From the NCBI GenBank assembly GCA_900550025.1, contig URQP01000016.1, positions 1 to 29,122 on the forward strand: a stretch of 29,122 nucleotides of DNA, given 5' to 3'. This document shows, piece after piece, positions 8,604 through 16,700 of the stretch. Position 1 is the first letter of the stretch. Each line of letters begins with the position of its first letter. Source of the stretch: an uncultured Porphyromonadaceae bacterium. GTDB lineage: Bacteria > Bacteroidota > Bacteroidia > Bacteroidales > Muribaculaceae. The position numbers and the translations under genes are program-made. The notes below the pieces were generated by a model, which saw nothing but the letters and a program-made list of their open reading frames with translations, had not been told where the DNA came from and made no database searches.

Positions 8604-9158
8604 ATGGATAACAGCAAAGATACAAAGACTCAGTTTGAACACGTGATTTCCGTTTGCCGTGACATATTTGTGAAAAAGCTGCACGATTATGGGCCTTCGT
8701 GGCGGATAATGCGTCCGGAGTCGATAACTGACCAGTTGTTGATAAAGGCTAACCGCATCAGGACATTGGAGACAAAAGGCAACGCGATGGTTGACGAGGG
8801 GATACGTCCGGAATTCATCGCTATAGCCAACTATGGCATAATCGGTTTGATACAATTGGCGCTTGGCTTCAGCGACGATGGCAAGGACATATCTCCGGAG
8901 AAGGCGGTGGAGCTATATGACACGTATATGAAGAATACAGTTGAGCTTATGCTTGCCAAGAATCACGACTACGACGAGGTGTGGCGGTCGATGCGTGTCA
9001 GCTCGTACACCGACATTATCCTGACGAAGATTTACCGCACCAAACAGATAGAGGACAACAAGGGGGAGACGCTCGTTTCGGAAGGCGTTGACGCCAACTA
9101 TATGGATATGGTCAACTATTCGTTGTTCGCCTTGATAAAATTGGAATATGGCGGATAG
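8604..9158 (+). CDS. DUF1599 (nucleotide modification associated domain 1) protein, duplicated domain
   Basis: A 184-residue soluble protein made of two copies of one domain. Residues 24-84 (KKLHDYGPSWRIMRP ... ANYGIIGLIQL) align with 118-180 (AKNHDYDEVWRSMRV ... VNYSLFALIKL), sharing HDYxxxWRxMR, ITD or YTD, IRT/RTKQIE and the NYxxxxLIxL end. This is the PF07659 type (nucleotide modification associated domain 1), linked in the literature to nucleotide metabolism, without a known reaction that I can assign. It is the first gene of the run ahead of the DoxX-like gene, tpiA, SPOR and folE; its last 11 bases overlap the next gene, which suggests translational coupling. The ATG at 8604 was chosen over the TTG at 8595 because of the -7 box just upstream. 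Confidence 0.85.
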   Translation: MDNSKDTKTQFEHVISVCRDIFVKKLHDYGPSWRIMRPESITDQLLIKANRIRTLETKGNAMVDEGIRPEFIAIANYGIIGLIQLALGFSDDGKDISPEKAVELYDTYMKNTVELMLAKNHDYDEVWRSMRVSSYTDIILTKIYRTKQIEDNKGETLVSEGVDANYMDMVNYSLFALIKLEYGG

Positions 9159-10425
9159 TATATCCAAGCAGATGGCTTTCTTGCAGAAACTCCGTCCTTT
9201 TGCCGTAGTCGCGTTGCGCTGGGCGGTCGGTGCTGTCTTTATCTTTTCCGGATTGGCGAAAGGAATCGACCTTTGGGGGGTGATATATAAAGTCTCTGAC
9301 TATCTGGACGCTTTCGGCTGGGAGTGGGCGATGCCTTATGTCGATGCGGTTTCCGTAATGGTTCCTGTGGTGGAATTTACTATTGGAGTCCTGTTGTTTG
9401 CCGGGTCGTTCAGGAGGGTGTCCGTGTGGTTGGCGTTGGCAATTATGGCGTTTATGCTTCCGCTAACTGCTTATATAGCCATTTACGAACCTGTAGCCGA
9501 TTGCGGATGCTTTGGAGAGGCTTGGGTCATATCAAATACAGCCACTTTTTGGAAAAATGTAGCCATAACTTTGGCATTAGTTTTTCTTCTATGGAAGAAC
9601 CGGACTGTCAGGAGCCTGTATGGCCCGGCTGTACAGTGGCTTACAGTGGTGTTTCCAGTAGTGTATCTGTTGGTGGTGATGGCCATCGGTTATAAGAGCC
9701 AGCCGTTGATAGATTTCCGTCCATATAAGACAGGCACCTATATAATAGGGGAGCATGGAGGGACTGACGGGGTTGAGTATAGTTTTGTCTATGAAAAAGA
9801 TGGGGTGCGGAAACAGTTTCCGTTAGAAAATCTGCCCGACACTACATGGACATTTGTGGATAGGAAAGAGCATGTTCCAGATACTGTGGTAAATGCCGGG
9901 AAAACTGTGAACCGGATTGCTTTTTTTGACGGTGATTATGATGTGACCGATGAGGTACTGCCAGAGGAAGGCGATGTGCTTTTGCTGCTTATTCCCGACC
10001 TTTCTGAAGTGAATGTGGCTTCTACGTTCCGTATTAATGAGATGTATGAATCGTTGTCGGATTCGGGTATTATGATGATTTGTCTTACAGGCGGCTCTGA
10101 CAGTGAAATATCGGACTGGCGGGAAATGTCCATGGCAAGTTATCCTATATATAAGATGGATGATATGGTGATTAAAACGATGGCCCGTGGCAATCCTGCA
10201 CTGGTGCGTGTCAACGATGGCATGATTGTGTGGAAAATGTCGTTGGATGCGGTGGACTTGACCGATATACATAAAATGGATGTCGAGTCTGGAGATGGCT
10301 TTAGCGCTTTAGTCGGTCTGACTGCGCTTCTGATTCTTTTGATGGCTATTTTGCTTGTGGTCAATCGTACGCCCTTGCTTGTAAAATTTACTATACGCTT
10401 AAAAAAGAACAGAAAAAAGAAGTAA
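9148..10425 (+). CDS. DoxX/MauE-like membrane protein (BT_3928-type)
   Basis: A 425-residue integral membrane protein. Four hydrophobic segments fill residues 17-150 (about 20-40, 66-88, 91-112, 136-150), with one more at about 162-182. A hydrophilic part of about 200 residues follows, then a last segment (about 384-402) and a basic tail ending KKNRKKK. The N-terminal part resembles DoxX/MauE-like proteins and carries DCGCFGE at 118-124, a cysteine pair typical of this group and suggestive of redox chemistry. The large middle domain (about 190-380) looks thioredoxin-related in layout but shows no CxxC. It overlaps the DUF1599 gene by 11 bases. The BT_3928 comparison comes from memory of the equivalent Bacteroides gene next to tpiA. 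Exact role unknown. Confidence 0.75.
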   Translation: MADSISKQMAFLQKLRPFAVVALRWAVGAVFIFSGLAKGIDLWGVIYKVSDYLDAFGWEWAMPYVDAVSVMVPVVEFTIGVLLFAGSFRRVSVWLALAIMAFMLPLTAYIAIYEPVADCGCFGEAWVISNTATFWKNVAITLALVFLLWKNRTVRSLYGPAVQWLTVVFPVVYLLVVMAIGYKSQPLIDFRPYKTGTYIIGEHGGTDGVEYSFVYEKDGVRKQFPLENLPDTTWTFVDRKEHVPDTVVNAGKTVNRIAFFDGDYDVTDEVLPEEGDVLLLLIPDLSEVNVASTFRINEMYESLSDSGIMMICLTGGSDSEISDWREMSMASYPIYKMDDMVIKTMARGNPALVRVNDGMIVWKMSLDAVDLTDIHKMDVESGDGFSALVGLTALLILLMAILLVVNRTPLLVKFTIRLKKNRKKK

Positions 10426-10430
10426 CTTTG
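10423..10430 (+). promoter_or_regulatory. -7 box ahead of tpiA
   Basis: TAACTTTG, an exact TAnnTTTG match that overlaps the TAA stop of the DoxX-like gene. It would give a leader of about 30 bases before the preferred tpiA start at 10468, so tpiA may have its own promoter besides readthrough. No -33 TTTG is seen. Confidence 0.45.
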
Positions 10431-10467
10431 CAGTGCAATTAATATGTCATTTTTAAATTTAAAAAAT

Positions 10468-11223
10468 ATGAGAAAAAACATTGTTGCAGGAAACTGGAAA
10501 ATGAATACCACTCTTCAGGAGGGTATCGAGTTGGCAAACGACGTAAACGAGGCTTTGAAGGCGCGTACTCCGAATTGTGACGTGGTTATTTGTGTGCCTT
10601 TCACCCATTTGGCTTCAGTAAATGCCGTTATTGATACTGAAAAGGTTGGCTTGGGTGCTGAGAATTGCGCTGATAAGGCAAGCGGGGCATATACTGGTGA
10701 GGTTTCGGCTGCCATGGTCGCTTCTACCGGCGCGAAATATGTAATTCTTGGACACTCTGAACGCCGTCAATATTATCATGAGACTGCAGAGACATTGAAA
10801 GATAAAGTGGAGTTGGCTCTTGCAAACGGTCTTACTCCGATATTCTGTATCGGCGAGGTGCTTGAAGAGCGTGAAAACGGCACTTATTTTGATGTCGTAA
10901 AGGCTCAGGTGGAAGGCTCTTTGTTCGGTCTGTCGGCAGAAGATTTCGGCAAGATAATCCTTGCTTACGAACCGGTTTGGGCTATCGGCACTGGCAAGAC
11001 CGCGACTGCGGATCAGGCAGAGGAAATACATGCTTTCATCCGTAAGACAATCGCTGGCAAATATGGGGATGCTGTCGCTGAGAATACTTCTATCCTCTAC
11101 GGTGGTAGCTGCAAGCCTTCAAATGCTAAGGAACTGTTTGCAAAGCCTAATGTCGACGGTGGTTTGATTGGCGGTGCCGCTTTGAAGGCCGATTCGTTCA
11201 TGGGCATTGTTGATGCGTTCTAA
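10468..11223 (+). CDS. tpiA: Triose-phosphate isomerase
   Basis: A 251-residue TIM-barrel enzyme of glycolysis and gluconeogenesis that interconverts dihydroxyacetone phosphate and glyceraldehyde 3-phosphate. The catalytic residues are K11 (GNWKMN), H96 (ILGHSERR) and E168 in [12 protein letters not shown], which also begins the flexible phosphate-gripping loop; the phosphate-binding YGGS (211-214) and GGLIGGAAL (231-239) are present. The length is typical. An in-frame ATG at 10444 would add eight unusual residues (MSFLNLKN); the start at 10468 ([13 protein letters not shown]) matches the family. It is third in the DUF1599-led run. Confidence 0.97.
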   Translation: MRKNIVAGNWKMNTTLQEGIELANDVNEALKARTPNCDVVICVPFTHLASVNAVIDTEKVGLGAENCADKASGAYTGEVSAAMVASTGAKYVILGHSERRQYYHETAETLKDKVELALANGLTPIFCIGEVLEERENGTYFDVVKAQVEGSLFGLSAEDFGKIILAYEPVWAIGTGKTATADQAEEIHAFIRKTIAGKYGDAVAENTSILYGGSCKPSNAKELFAKPNVDGGLIGGAALKADSFMGIVDAF

Positions 11224-11247
11224 AATTAAGTTTCTTTCATAATTGTT

Positions 11248-11305
11248 ATAGCGGACTACGGTGGTGAATGAAAATTTCACTAATTTTGTAGTCCGTTATT
11301 TTTAT
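11248..11305 (+). terminator. Hairpin after tpiA, overlapping a promoter box for the SPOR gene
   Basis: ATAGCGGACTAC (11248-11259) pairs with GTAGTCCGTTAT (11288-11299), 12 bp with one G-U, around a 28-base loop that itself holds a small GTGAA/TTCAC hairpin; a T-rich stretch follows. TAATTTTG at 11281-11288 is an exact -7 box whose last base is the first base of the right arm, so a transcript for the SPOR gene would begin inside that arm. Confidence 0.65.
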
Positions 11306-11311
11306 GTGTAA

Positions 11312-11824
11312 ATGAAAGCGATTTTATCAATATTGTTGTCGATGGCGTTGGCCGGGGCGGATGTGTATGCGGAGGATATGTCCGGAGTAGTCCGTGAGGA
11401 AAGAAGCATAGTTGACAGTTTGTCTGTGCGTTCGGAGGGACGGATTACCGTTGCTCAGCCTTGGGCGTTGGCTAAACGTGTGGAGCGTGATACGACGACT
11501 GTCGGAGATGATGCCGGAAGCCGTACGGAACTGCGCCCGGGCACAATGGTGGTGCATAAGGCTGGTTATCGGATACAGGTGTATTCCGATAATAACCAGC
11601 GTATGGCAAGAGCCAATGCGGAGAAGATAGCATCGCAGATTTCAGCGGAATACCCTTTGCTGGGTACTTATCTGGTATATAAAGCGCCTTATTGGCGGTT
11701 GAAAGTCGGTGATTTTTTAACTCGTGAAGACGCTGTTGAAATGATGGCGGAGCTGAAAAAGTCATTTGGCAGGATTTCTGGCGAGATGATAATTGTCAGG
11801 GACAGGATTAATATAATTGAATAA
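11312..11824 (+). CDS. SPOR domain-containing exported protein
   Basis: A 170-residue protein with a signal peptide (residues 1-20, ending ADVYA) and a C-terminal SPOR domain at about 84-165 (KAGYRIQVYSDN ... YWRLKVGDFLTREDAVEMM). SPOR domains bind septal peptidoglycan stripped of stem peptides, so the protein probably acts in the periplasm at division sites or on cell-wall glycan. The region between (21-83) is hydrophilic and has no recognised domain. There is no lipobox. The stop codon overlaps the folE start by one base (TAATG), which ties the two genes in translation. A -7 box sits 24 bases before the ATG. Confidence 0.88.
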   Translation: MKAILSILLSMALAGADVYAEDMSGVVREERSIVDSLSVRSEGRITVAQPWALAKRVERDTTTVGDDAGSRTELRPGTMVVHKAGYRIQVYSDNNQRMARANAEKIASQISAEYPLLGTYLVYKAPYWRLKVGDFLTREDAVEMMAELKKSFGRISGEMIIVRDRINIIE

Positions 11825-12417
11825 TGGTTCAAAAGAAAATTGATAATTTGGATTATTCCGTAGTCGAGCAGATTGCGGAGCATTATAAAAGCATATTGGA
11901 GTTGATAGGTGAGGATGTCGACCGCGACGGTTTGAAAAAGACACCGATGCGGGCTGCCAAGGCATTGGCCTATCTGACATCCGGCTATCGCCGCAATCCT
12001 GCCGCCGTTCTGCGTTCGGCGATATTTGAATATTCGGGGTCGAAGATGGTGATTGTCCGCGATATAGAGTTCTATTCTTTGTGCGAGCATCATATACTCC
12101 CTTTTTATGGGCATATCTCCATTGGCTATATCCCGGATAACGGCATAGTGGGGTTGAGTAAGATTGCCCGGCTGGTGGAAGTGTTTGCCCGGCGGTTGCA
12201 AGTGCAGGAGCGTTTGACAAAGGAGGTGTGCGACGCGTTGACGGATATATTGAATACGACCGGTGTCATTGTCTATTGTGAGGCAGAGCACCTTTGTATG
12301 AAGATGCGGGGGGTCGAGAAGGAGGACAGTGTCACTTCTACCATTGAATATAGCGGCGTGTTCAGCGAGTCGGCTTATCGCCAAGAATTCTTTAATTTGC
12401 TCCACATAAAACGTTAG
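11824..12417 (+). CDS. folE: GTP cyclohydrolase I
   Basis: A 197-residue enzyme that converts GTP to 7,8-dihydroneopterin triphosphate, the first step of folate and pterin synthesis. The zinc site is complete: C87 and H90 in SLCEHHILPFYG and C158 in AEHLCMKMRGV, with catalytic-site H89 and H156. VGLSKIARLVEVFARRLQVQERLT (109-132) is the conserved core segment. The length is normal for the bacterial type IA enzyme. It starts at an ATG overlapping the TAA of the SPOR gene and closes the run. No convincing terminator follows in 12418-12490, only a 5-bp GCATT/AATGC pair. Confidence 0.97.
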   Translation: MVQKKIDNLDYSVVEQIAEHYKSILELIGEDVDRDGLKKTPMRAAKALAYLTSGYRRNPAAVLRSAIFEYSGSKMVIVRDIEFYSLCEHHILPFYGHISIGYIPDNGIVGLSKIARLVEVFARRLQVQERLTKEVCDALTDILNTTGVIVYCEAEHLCMKMRGVEKEDSVTSTIEYSGVFSESAYRQEFFNLLHIKR

Positions 12418-12492
12418 TATTGCTAACTGCATTGAGACTTAGCTTGTTATAAATAATGCTTGATTTTTTGCAGAAAAAACATTTTTAAATAC

Positions 12493-12523
12493 TTGCGAGA
12501 TTGAAAAAACATATCTATCTTTG
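12493..12523 (+). promoter_or_regulatory. Promoter of the tRNA cluster
   Basis: TTGC (12493-12496), a 19-base spacer and TATCTTTG (12516-12523), an exact -7 box. Transcription would start near 12530, about 27 bases before the first tRNA. This is one of the best-formed promoters in the window. Confidence 0.75.
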
Positions 12524-12556
12524 CATCCGCAAAAGGGGCAAGTCCGCGATGCGAAC

Positions 12557-12629
<73 letters not shown>

Positions 12630-12645
12630 CTTGAAATGTTGGAAA

Positions 12646-12729
12646 GTCCGGGTGGCGGAATTGGTAGACGCGCTACTTTGAGGGGGTAGTGGGCATTCGC
12701 TCGTGTGAGTTCGAGTCTCATCCCGGACA
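12646..12729 (+). tRNA. tRNA-Leu (anticodon GAG)
   Basis: An 84-base class II tRNA. The acceptor stem pairs GTCCGGG with CCCGGAC, and the discriminator is A. The anticodon stem is CTACT/GGTAG with loop TTGAGGG, and the long variable arm pairs GGGC with GCTC. The T arm is GTGAG-TTCGAGT-CTCAT. CCA is not encoded. It follows tRNA-Gly after 16 bases. Confidence 0.96.
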
Positions 12730-12741
12730 CTTTTGCAGAAT

Positions 12742-12813
12742 GGCGCTTTCGTCTAGCGGTTAGGACGCGGCCCTCTCACGGCTGAAACACGGGTTCGATT
12801 CCCGTAGGCGCTA
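12742..12813 (+). tRNA. tRNA-Glu (anticodon CTC)
   Basis: A 72-base tRNA. The acceptor stem GGCGCTT pairs with AGGCGCT (two G-U pairs), and the discriminator is A. The D arm is GTCTAGCGGTTAGGAC, the anticodon stem CGGCC/GGCTG with loop CTCTCAC, and the T arm ACGGG-TTCGATT-CCCGT. CTC reads GAG only, so it should supplement a TTC isoacceptor elsewhere. CCA is not encoded. Confidence 0.94.
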
Positions 12814-12823
12814 CAAAATCGAA

Positions 12824-12857
12824 GGAATGGAATCACAATGGTTTCATTCCTTTTTTT
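12824..12857 (+). terminator. Terminator of the tRNA cluster
   Basis: GGAATGGAA (12824-12832) pairs with TTTCATTCC (12842-12850), 9 bp with one G-U, around a 9-base loop, followed by seven T. An in-frame ATG at 12838 for the next gene lies inside this hairpin, which argues against it as the prmA start. Confidence 0.9.
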
Positions 12858-12870
12858 ATACCTTGCTTTT

Positions 12871-13716
12871 ATGAATAATTATTATAAAGTACGCTTTGAT
12901 TTGAATCCTTGCACGGAGACGGAGACTGATGTGCTGGCTGCATTGTTGTGCGATGCCGGTTTCGAAAGTTTCGAGCCTGATTGCAAGGGTGTGTCGGCCT
13001 ATATACGGCAGGAGCTTTATGAGCCCTCTGCTGTCAACGACGCTATTGCCGCTTATCCGTTCTCGTCTTCCATAAAGGTGACGGAAGAATTGATAGAGGG
13101 GCAGGACTGGAACAGTGAATGGGAGAAGCACTATTTCAAGCCGATAGTGTTCGAAGACATGTGTGTTGTGCATAGCTCGTTCCATACGGATTATCCCAAA
13201 GCGGAATATGACATAGTTATTGACCCTAAGATGGCTTTCGGCACAGGACACCATGAGACAACGTCCTTGATGATACGCCGTATCCTTTCCGCTGATATGC
13301 GCGGGAAGAATGTGCTTGATATGGGCACCGGTACCGGGATACTTGCGATTCTTTCGGCGATGCGTGGCGCGGGTAATGTGGTAGGTGTGGAAATCGACCC
13401 TCCGGCGTATGAAAATGCCAAAGAAAATGTAGCGGTTAATGGCGAGGAGCGCATCGACATCCGTTTGGGTGGCGTTGATGCGGTTAAAGAAGTAGAGTAT
13501 TTCGATTATGTGCTTGCCAATATCAACCGCAATATAATACTCGCCGACATCGGCAGCTACGCCAAATCCTTGAAGAGTGGCGGCACGATGCTGCTTAGCG
13601 GTTTTTATATTCATGACGTGGATATGATTGTCGAGGCAGCCGGAAAATACGGATTGCAAAAGCTGTCCGTGCTGTCGCAAAAAGATTGGGCGAATCTGAT
13701 GCTCATAAAATTATAA
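12871..13716 (+). CDS. prmA: Ribosomal protein L11 methyltransferase PrmA
   Basis: A 281-residue SAM-dependent enzyme that methylates ribosomal protein L11. The substrate-recognition domain fills residues 1-90 (MNNYYKVRFDL ... GQDWNSEWEKHY). The Rossmann methyltransferase follows with FGTGHHETT (123-131, a PrmA signature), SAM motif I DMGTGTGILAI (150-160), EID (174-176) and the NIN segment of the catalytic motif (ANINRN). The length is near the family norm of 290. The start at 12871 was chosen because the longer form begins inside the tRNA terminator hairpin and adds a non-family hydrophobic stretch. The leader is only about 14 bases beyond the T run. The TPR-CHAT gene follows after 65 bases. 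Confidence 0.95.
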   Translation: MNNYYKVRFDLNPCTETETDVLAALLCDAGFESFEPDCKGVSAYIRQELYEPSAVNDAIAAYPFSSSIKVTEELIEGQDWNSEWEKHYFKPIVFEDMCVVHSSFHTDYPKAEYDIVIDPKMAFGTGHHETTSLMIRRILSADMRGKNVLDMGTGTGILAILSAMRGAGNVVGVEIDPPAYENAKENVAVNGEERIDIRLGGVDAVKEVEYFDYVLANINRNIILADIGSYAKSLKSGGTMLLSGFYIHDVDMIVEAAGKYGLQKLSVLSQKDWANLMLIKL

Positions 13717-13781
13717 ATAGGAGAATCTGTTTTATATTATTGCGGTTCTTCGTAACTTTAGGCGGTTTTATGGGGAATCGT

Positions 13782-16700
13782 ATGAGAAAGAACATAATAT
13801 TCATAGGCATGTCGTTTCTGCTTGCCTCGGTCTTGTACCCGCAGGACAGGCAGTTGATGCAGGAATCGGATTCATTGTTTGCCGCCGGAGTAAAACTTTA
13901 TAAGCAAGGAAAGTATGAGGAGGCGGTGCCGCTGTTTGCCGTGAGCGACAGTATGGATAAAGCCGAAATGGATTCTGCGGACGTGCGTAGGGACTATTCC
14001 GCGATGTGGCTGGCTCATTGCTACAAGAATCTGGGGCAAACGGAAAAGGCTGACAGCATTTATTCGCCGTTGTATGACGCTCCGGTTGACCGCCGGTTGA
14101 CTGTCGTGTCCGATTCTCTTACTAATCTTGCCAACAGGTCTGATTCTTTGGCACAAAAAATAGCGTTGCTCAAGAAAGTGGCTGCTGTGGAGGCTAAGGA
14201 GCTCGGGGAGGCACATTATTGGAGGAAAAACACAATATGTAATCTTGCTTATAACCAGTTGTTGGCAAAAGATACTGCCGGCGTATCGGAAACATTCGAT
14301 GAAATATGCCGTATTTCGACGTTGAATAATTCTTTGCGTTTCGATGACGATTTGCTTTGGTATATATTTGCATTCCTCACGAATGACATTTCTGCGGAGG
14401 GGTATTCTGCCATACGTGACAAGATGATTTATATTACGTCGTTGTCTAAGGCGGAGACTGACGGCTCGTTGTGGAGTTCGTTGTTGTCAATTAAGGTCAT
14501 GTCTTTGCAGAATGAGGGAAGATATGATGATGCTTATGCGCTGGTAGAGGAGGCATACGCCGGAATGAGGACAACCGGTGTGGTCAATGCGAATATGTTC
14601 GAGATTAGTTCATTGTTGGGGACGGCGTTGGCACGGAAGTTTATGCAATCGAAAGACACAACTGAGCGTGACGGCATAGATAAGCGGCGGATGTGGCTTT
14701 ATAATGATATGCTTGAGATGTCGGAACGGTTGTGGGGGAATAAATCGTTCGAGTATGGTGTTGTGTTGAACAAGATTGCGAATACCAATTTGGGTATGGG
14801 TAAGGCTCTCGACCGTGAAAAGGGCAGGCGGATGTTGCTTCAGGCGTTCGACTTGATAACAGATTCTGCAAATGTTGTGTCGCATCCTTTTGATGCGGTG
14901 TCTGTTATGGAAGGAGCATATCATCCTTTTGACGTGGCCGGAGCGGGAGAAGAGTTTGTTGAATATTCATGGAGAGTGGTGAATATTATAGAAAAAACTT
15001 TTGGTAAGGATTTGATTGATATTTCCGGTTTGAAAGGGCGTCTTGCCGATGAACTTTGCAGTTCCCGGAATGTAGAATACAGGAAACAAGGGATAGCTAT
15101 TTACACAGAATTAATAGAATCTAATTCCGGTAATCCTCGAAAATTGTTGGATTATTTGAAAGACCGGGCTTTCCGATACCGTTTGATGAAGGAATATGAT
15201 AAGTCGTTAGCCGATTATTTGCGGGTGGATTCATTATATGAGTCGGCAGTGCCTGTAAATGATTTTCAGGAAGAGTCGTACAGGATAGATGTCTATAGGG
15301 ATATAGCGGAATGTTATTTGGGACTTGCAGACACTGCGGATTTTCAGAAATATAAAGAGCGGTATTGCCGCTTGTCGGAGAGTTTGATAGACAGGATTGT
15401 GAGAGGGGAGGTGCAACCGGTAGGCTCTCCGTTTGACGACGATTTCAAGCTTCAGATAATCAAAGGATATGCCGATTATTTTTTCATGTCCCTTAACACA
15501 TTGTCGTTGGATTGCGGTAAAGCCGAGAAATATTACAAATTGTGTCTTGATGAATTGACAAAATCGAATCCTGCGATGGCTTCCCGCGGAGAGCTTGAAC
15601 GCCAGATATATACATATTTGACACATATTTATATCTATGAATATGATTTCGCCAATGGCTATGATTATGCTATGAAATTGATACGCAGCGCAAAGAGGGA
15701 TGATGATTCGTATGGATATGCTCGCGGATTGGATTTGTTGTCCGACCTCTACGAGCGGGTGTCGGTCGAGCCGGAGCTTTCGCTCGGCTACAAATTGCAG
15801 TCTTGCGAATTGCAGAGCGAGGACTTGGTGCACAACCGCAACGCGATGCTTAAAGAGCAGTTCATTACGACTTATGACGCCATTCTTTATGAATGGACTA
15901 AATGTGCCGATTTGTATAATTATTTAGGTGACGCAGCAGGGGTGGATAAATGCTACGGACGTTTGTTGCACTATATAGAGCTTCTTGACGGGAAAGAAAG
16001 CCCGAATTATGCGGAGAAAGTGTACGAATGGCTTAGTCTGTATAAGATACCGTCATTGAGGCGAAGGGATGATGGCTTAGAGGAAGCGCGCACGTATTGC
16101 GACTCGCTCGCTTCGTTCTATGGGCATAACAGGCATCTGTTAGAAAGGTGGCCGTTCTATAATTATTATGATATTGGCAGGGAATACTATCTCTTGGGTG
16201 ATACGACTAAGGCTGCAGAATATTATGACATTTATGGACAGGAATTGCGACAGAAATATCCGACGGATTATCAGAGCAGGATTGAGTATCTCGATTTGAT
16301 GAAGGCTAAAGTGTATTTGCTCGACCGCAAGGATAGGGTTGACGCTTTCAAGGCTTTGGAGGCAGGATATGCTGGGCTTTTGCCGGAGCATCGTTCGGAA
16401 TACATATCATTGTTGAGTTCCATTGCTTCGGAGTATTCGTCGGCGGGCGACAAGATGATGGAGATGGAATATTGTAGGAAGATATTGGATGTAAAACCTG
16501 ATAATAGATATTCGGCGCTTAATTTGTTTGAAAAATATAGGGAGACAGGGATGTATGCGGAGATTCTTCCTATGTTCGACAAAGTGTCGGCCGATACCCG
16601 GAAAAGTCTGTTGGAAGAATTCAAGTCACAGCCTGCGGAGTATAGGGAAAATATGTGGCAATCGTATGCCGATGTTCCTTTCTCGCTGGGCGAGCCGCTG

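Noticed and set aside
11689..12432. 247-residue minus-strand frame opposite folE
   Set aside because: It is an antisense shadow of folE, which has the full zinc site on the plus strand.
12838..12870. Eleven extra N-terminal residues of PrmA (MVSFLFLYLAF)
   Set aside because: The codons lie in the loop, stem and T run of the tRNA terminator, and PrmA proteins start at about MNNYYKV.
12856..13680. 274-residue minus-strand frame opposite prmA
   Set aside because: It is an antisense shadow; prmA on the plus strand carries all family motifs.
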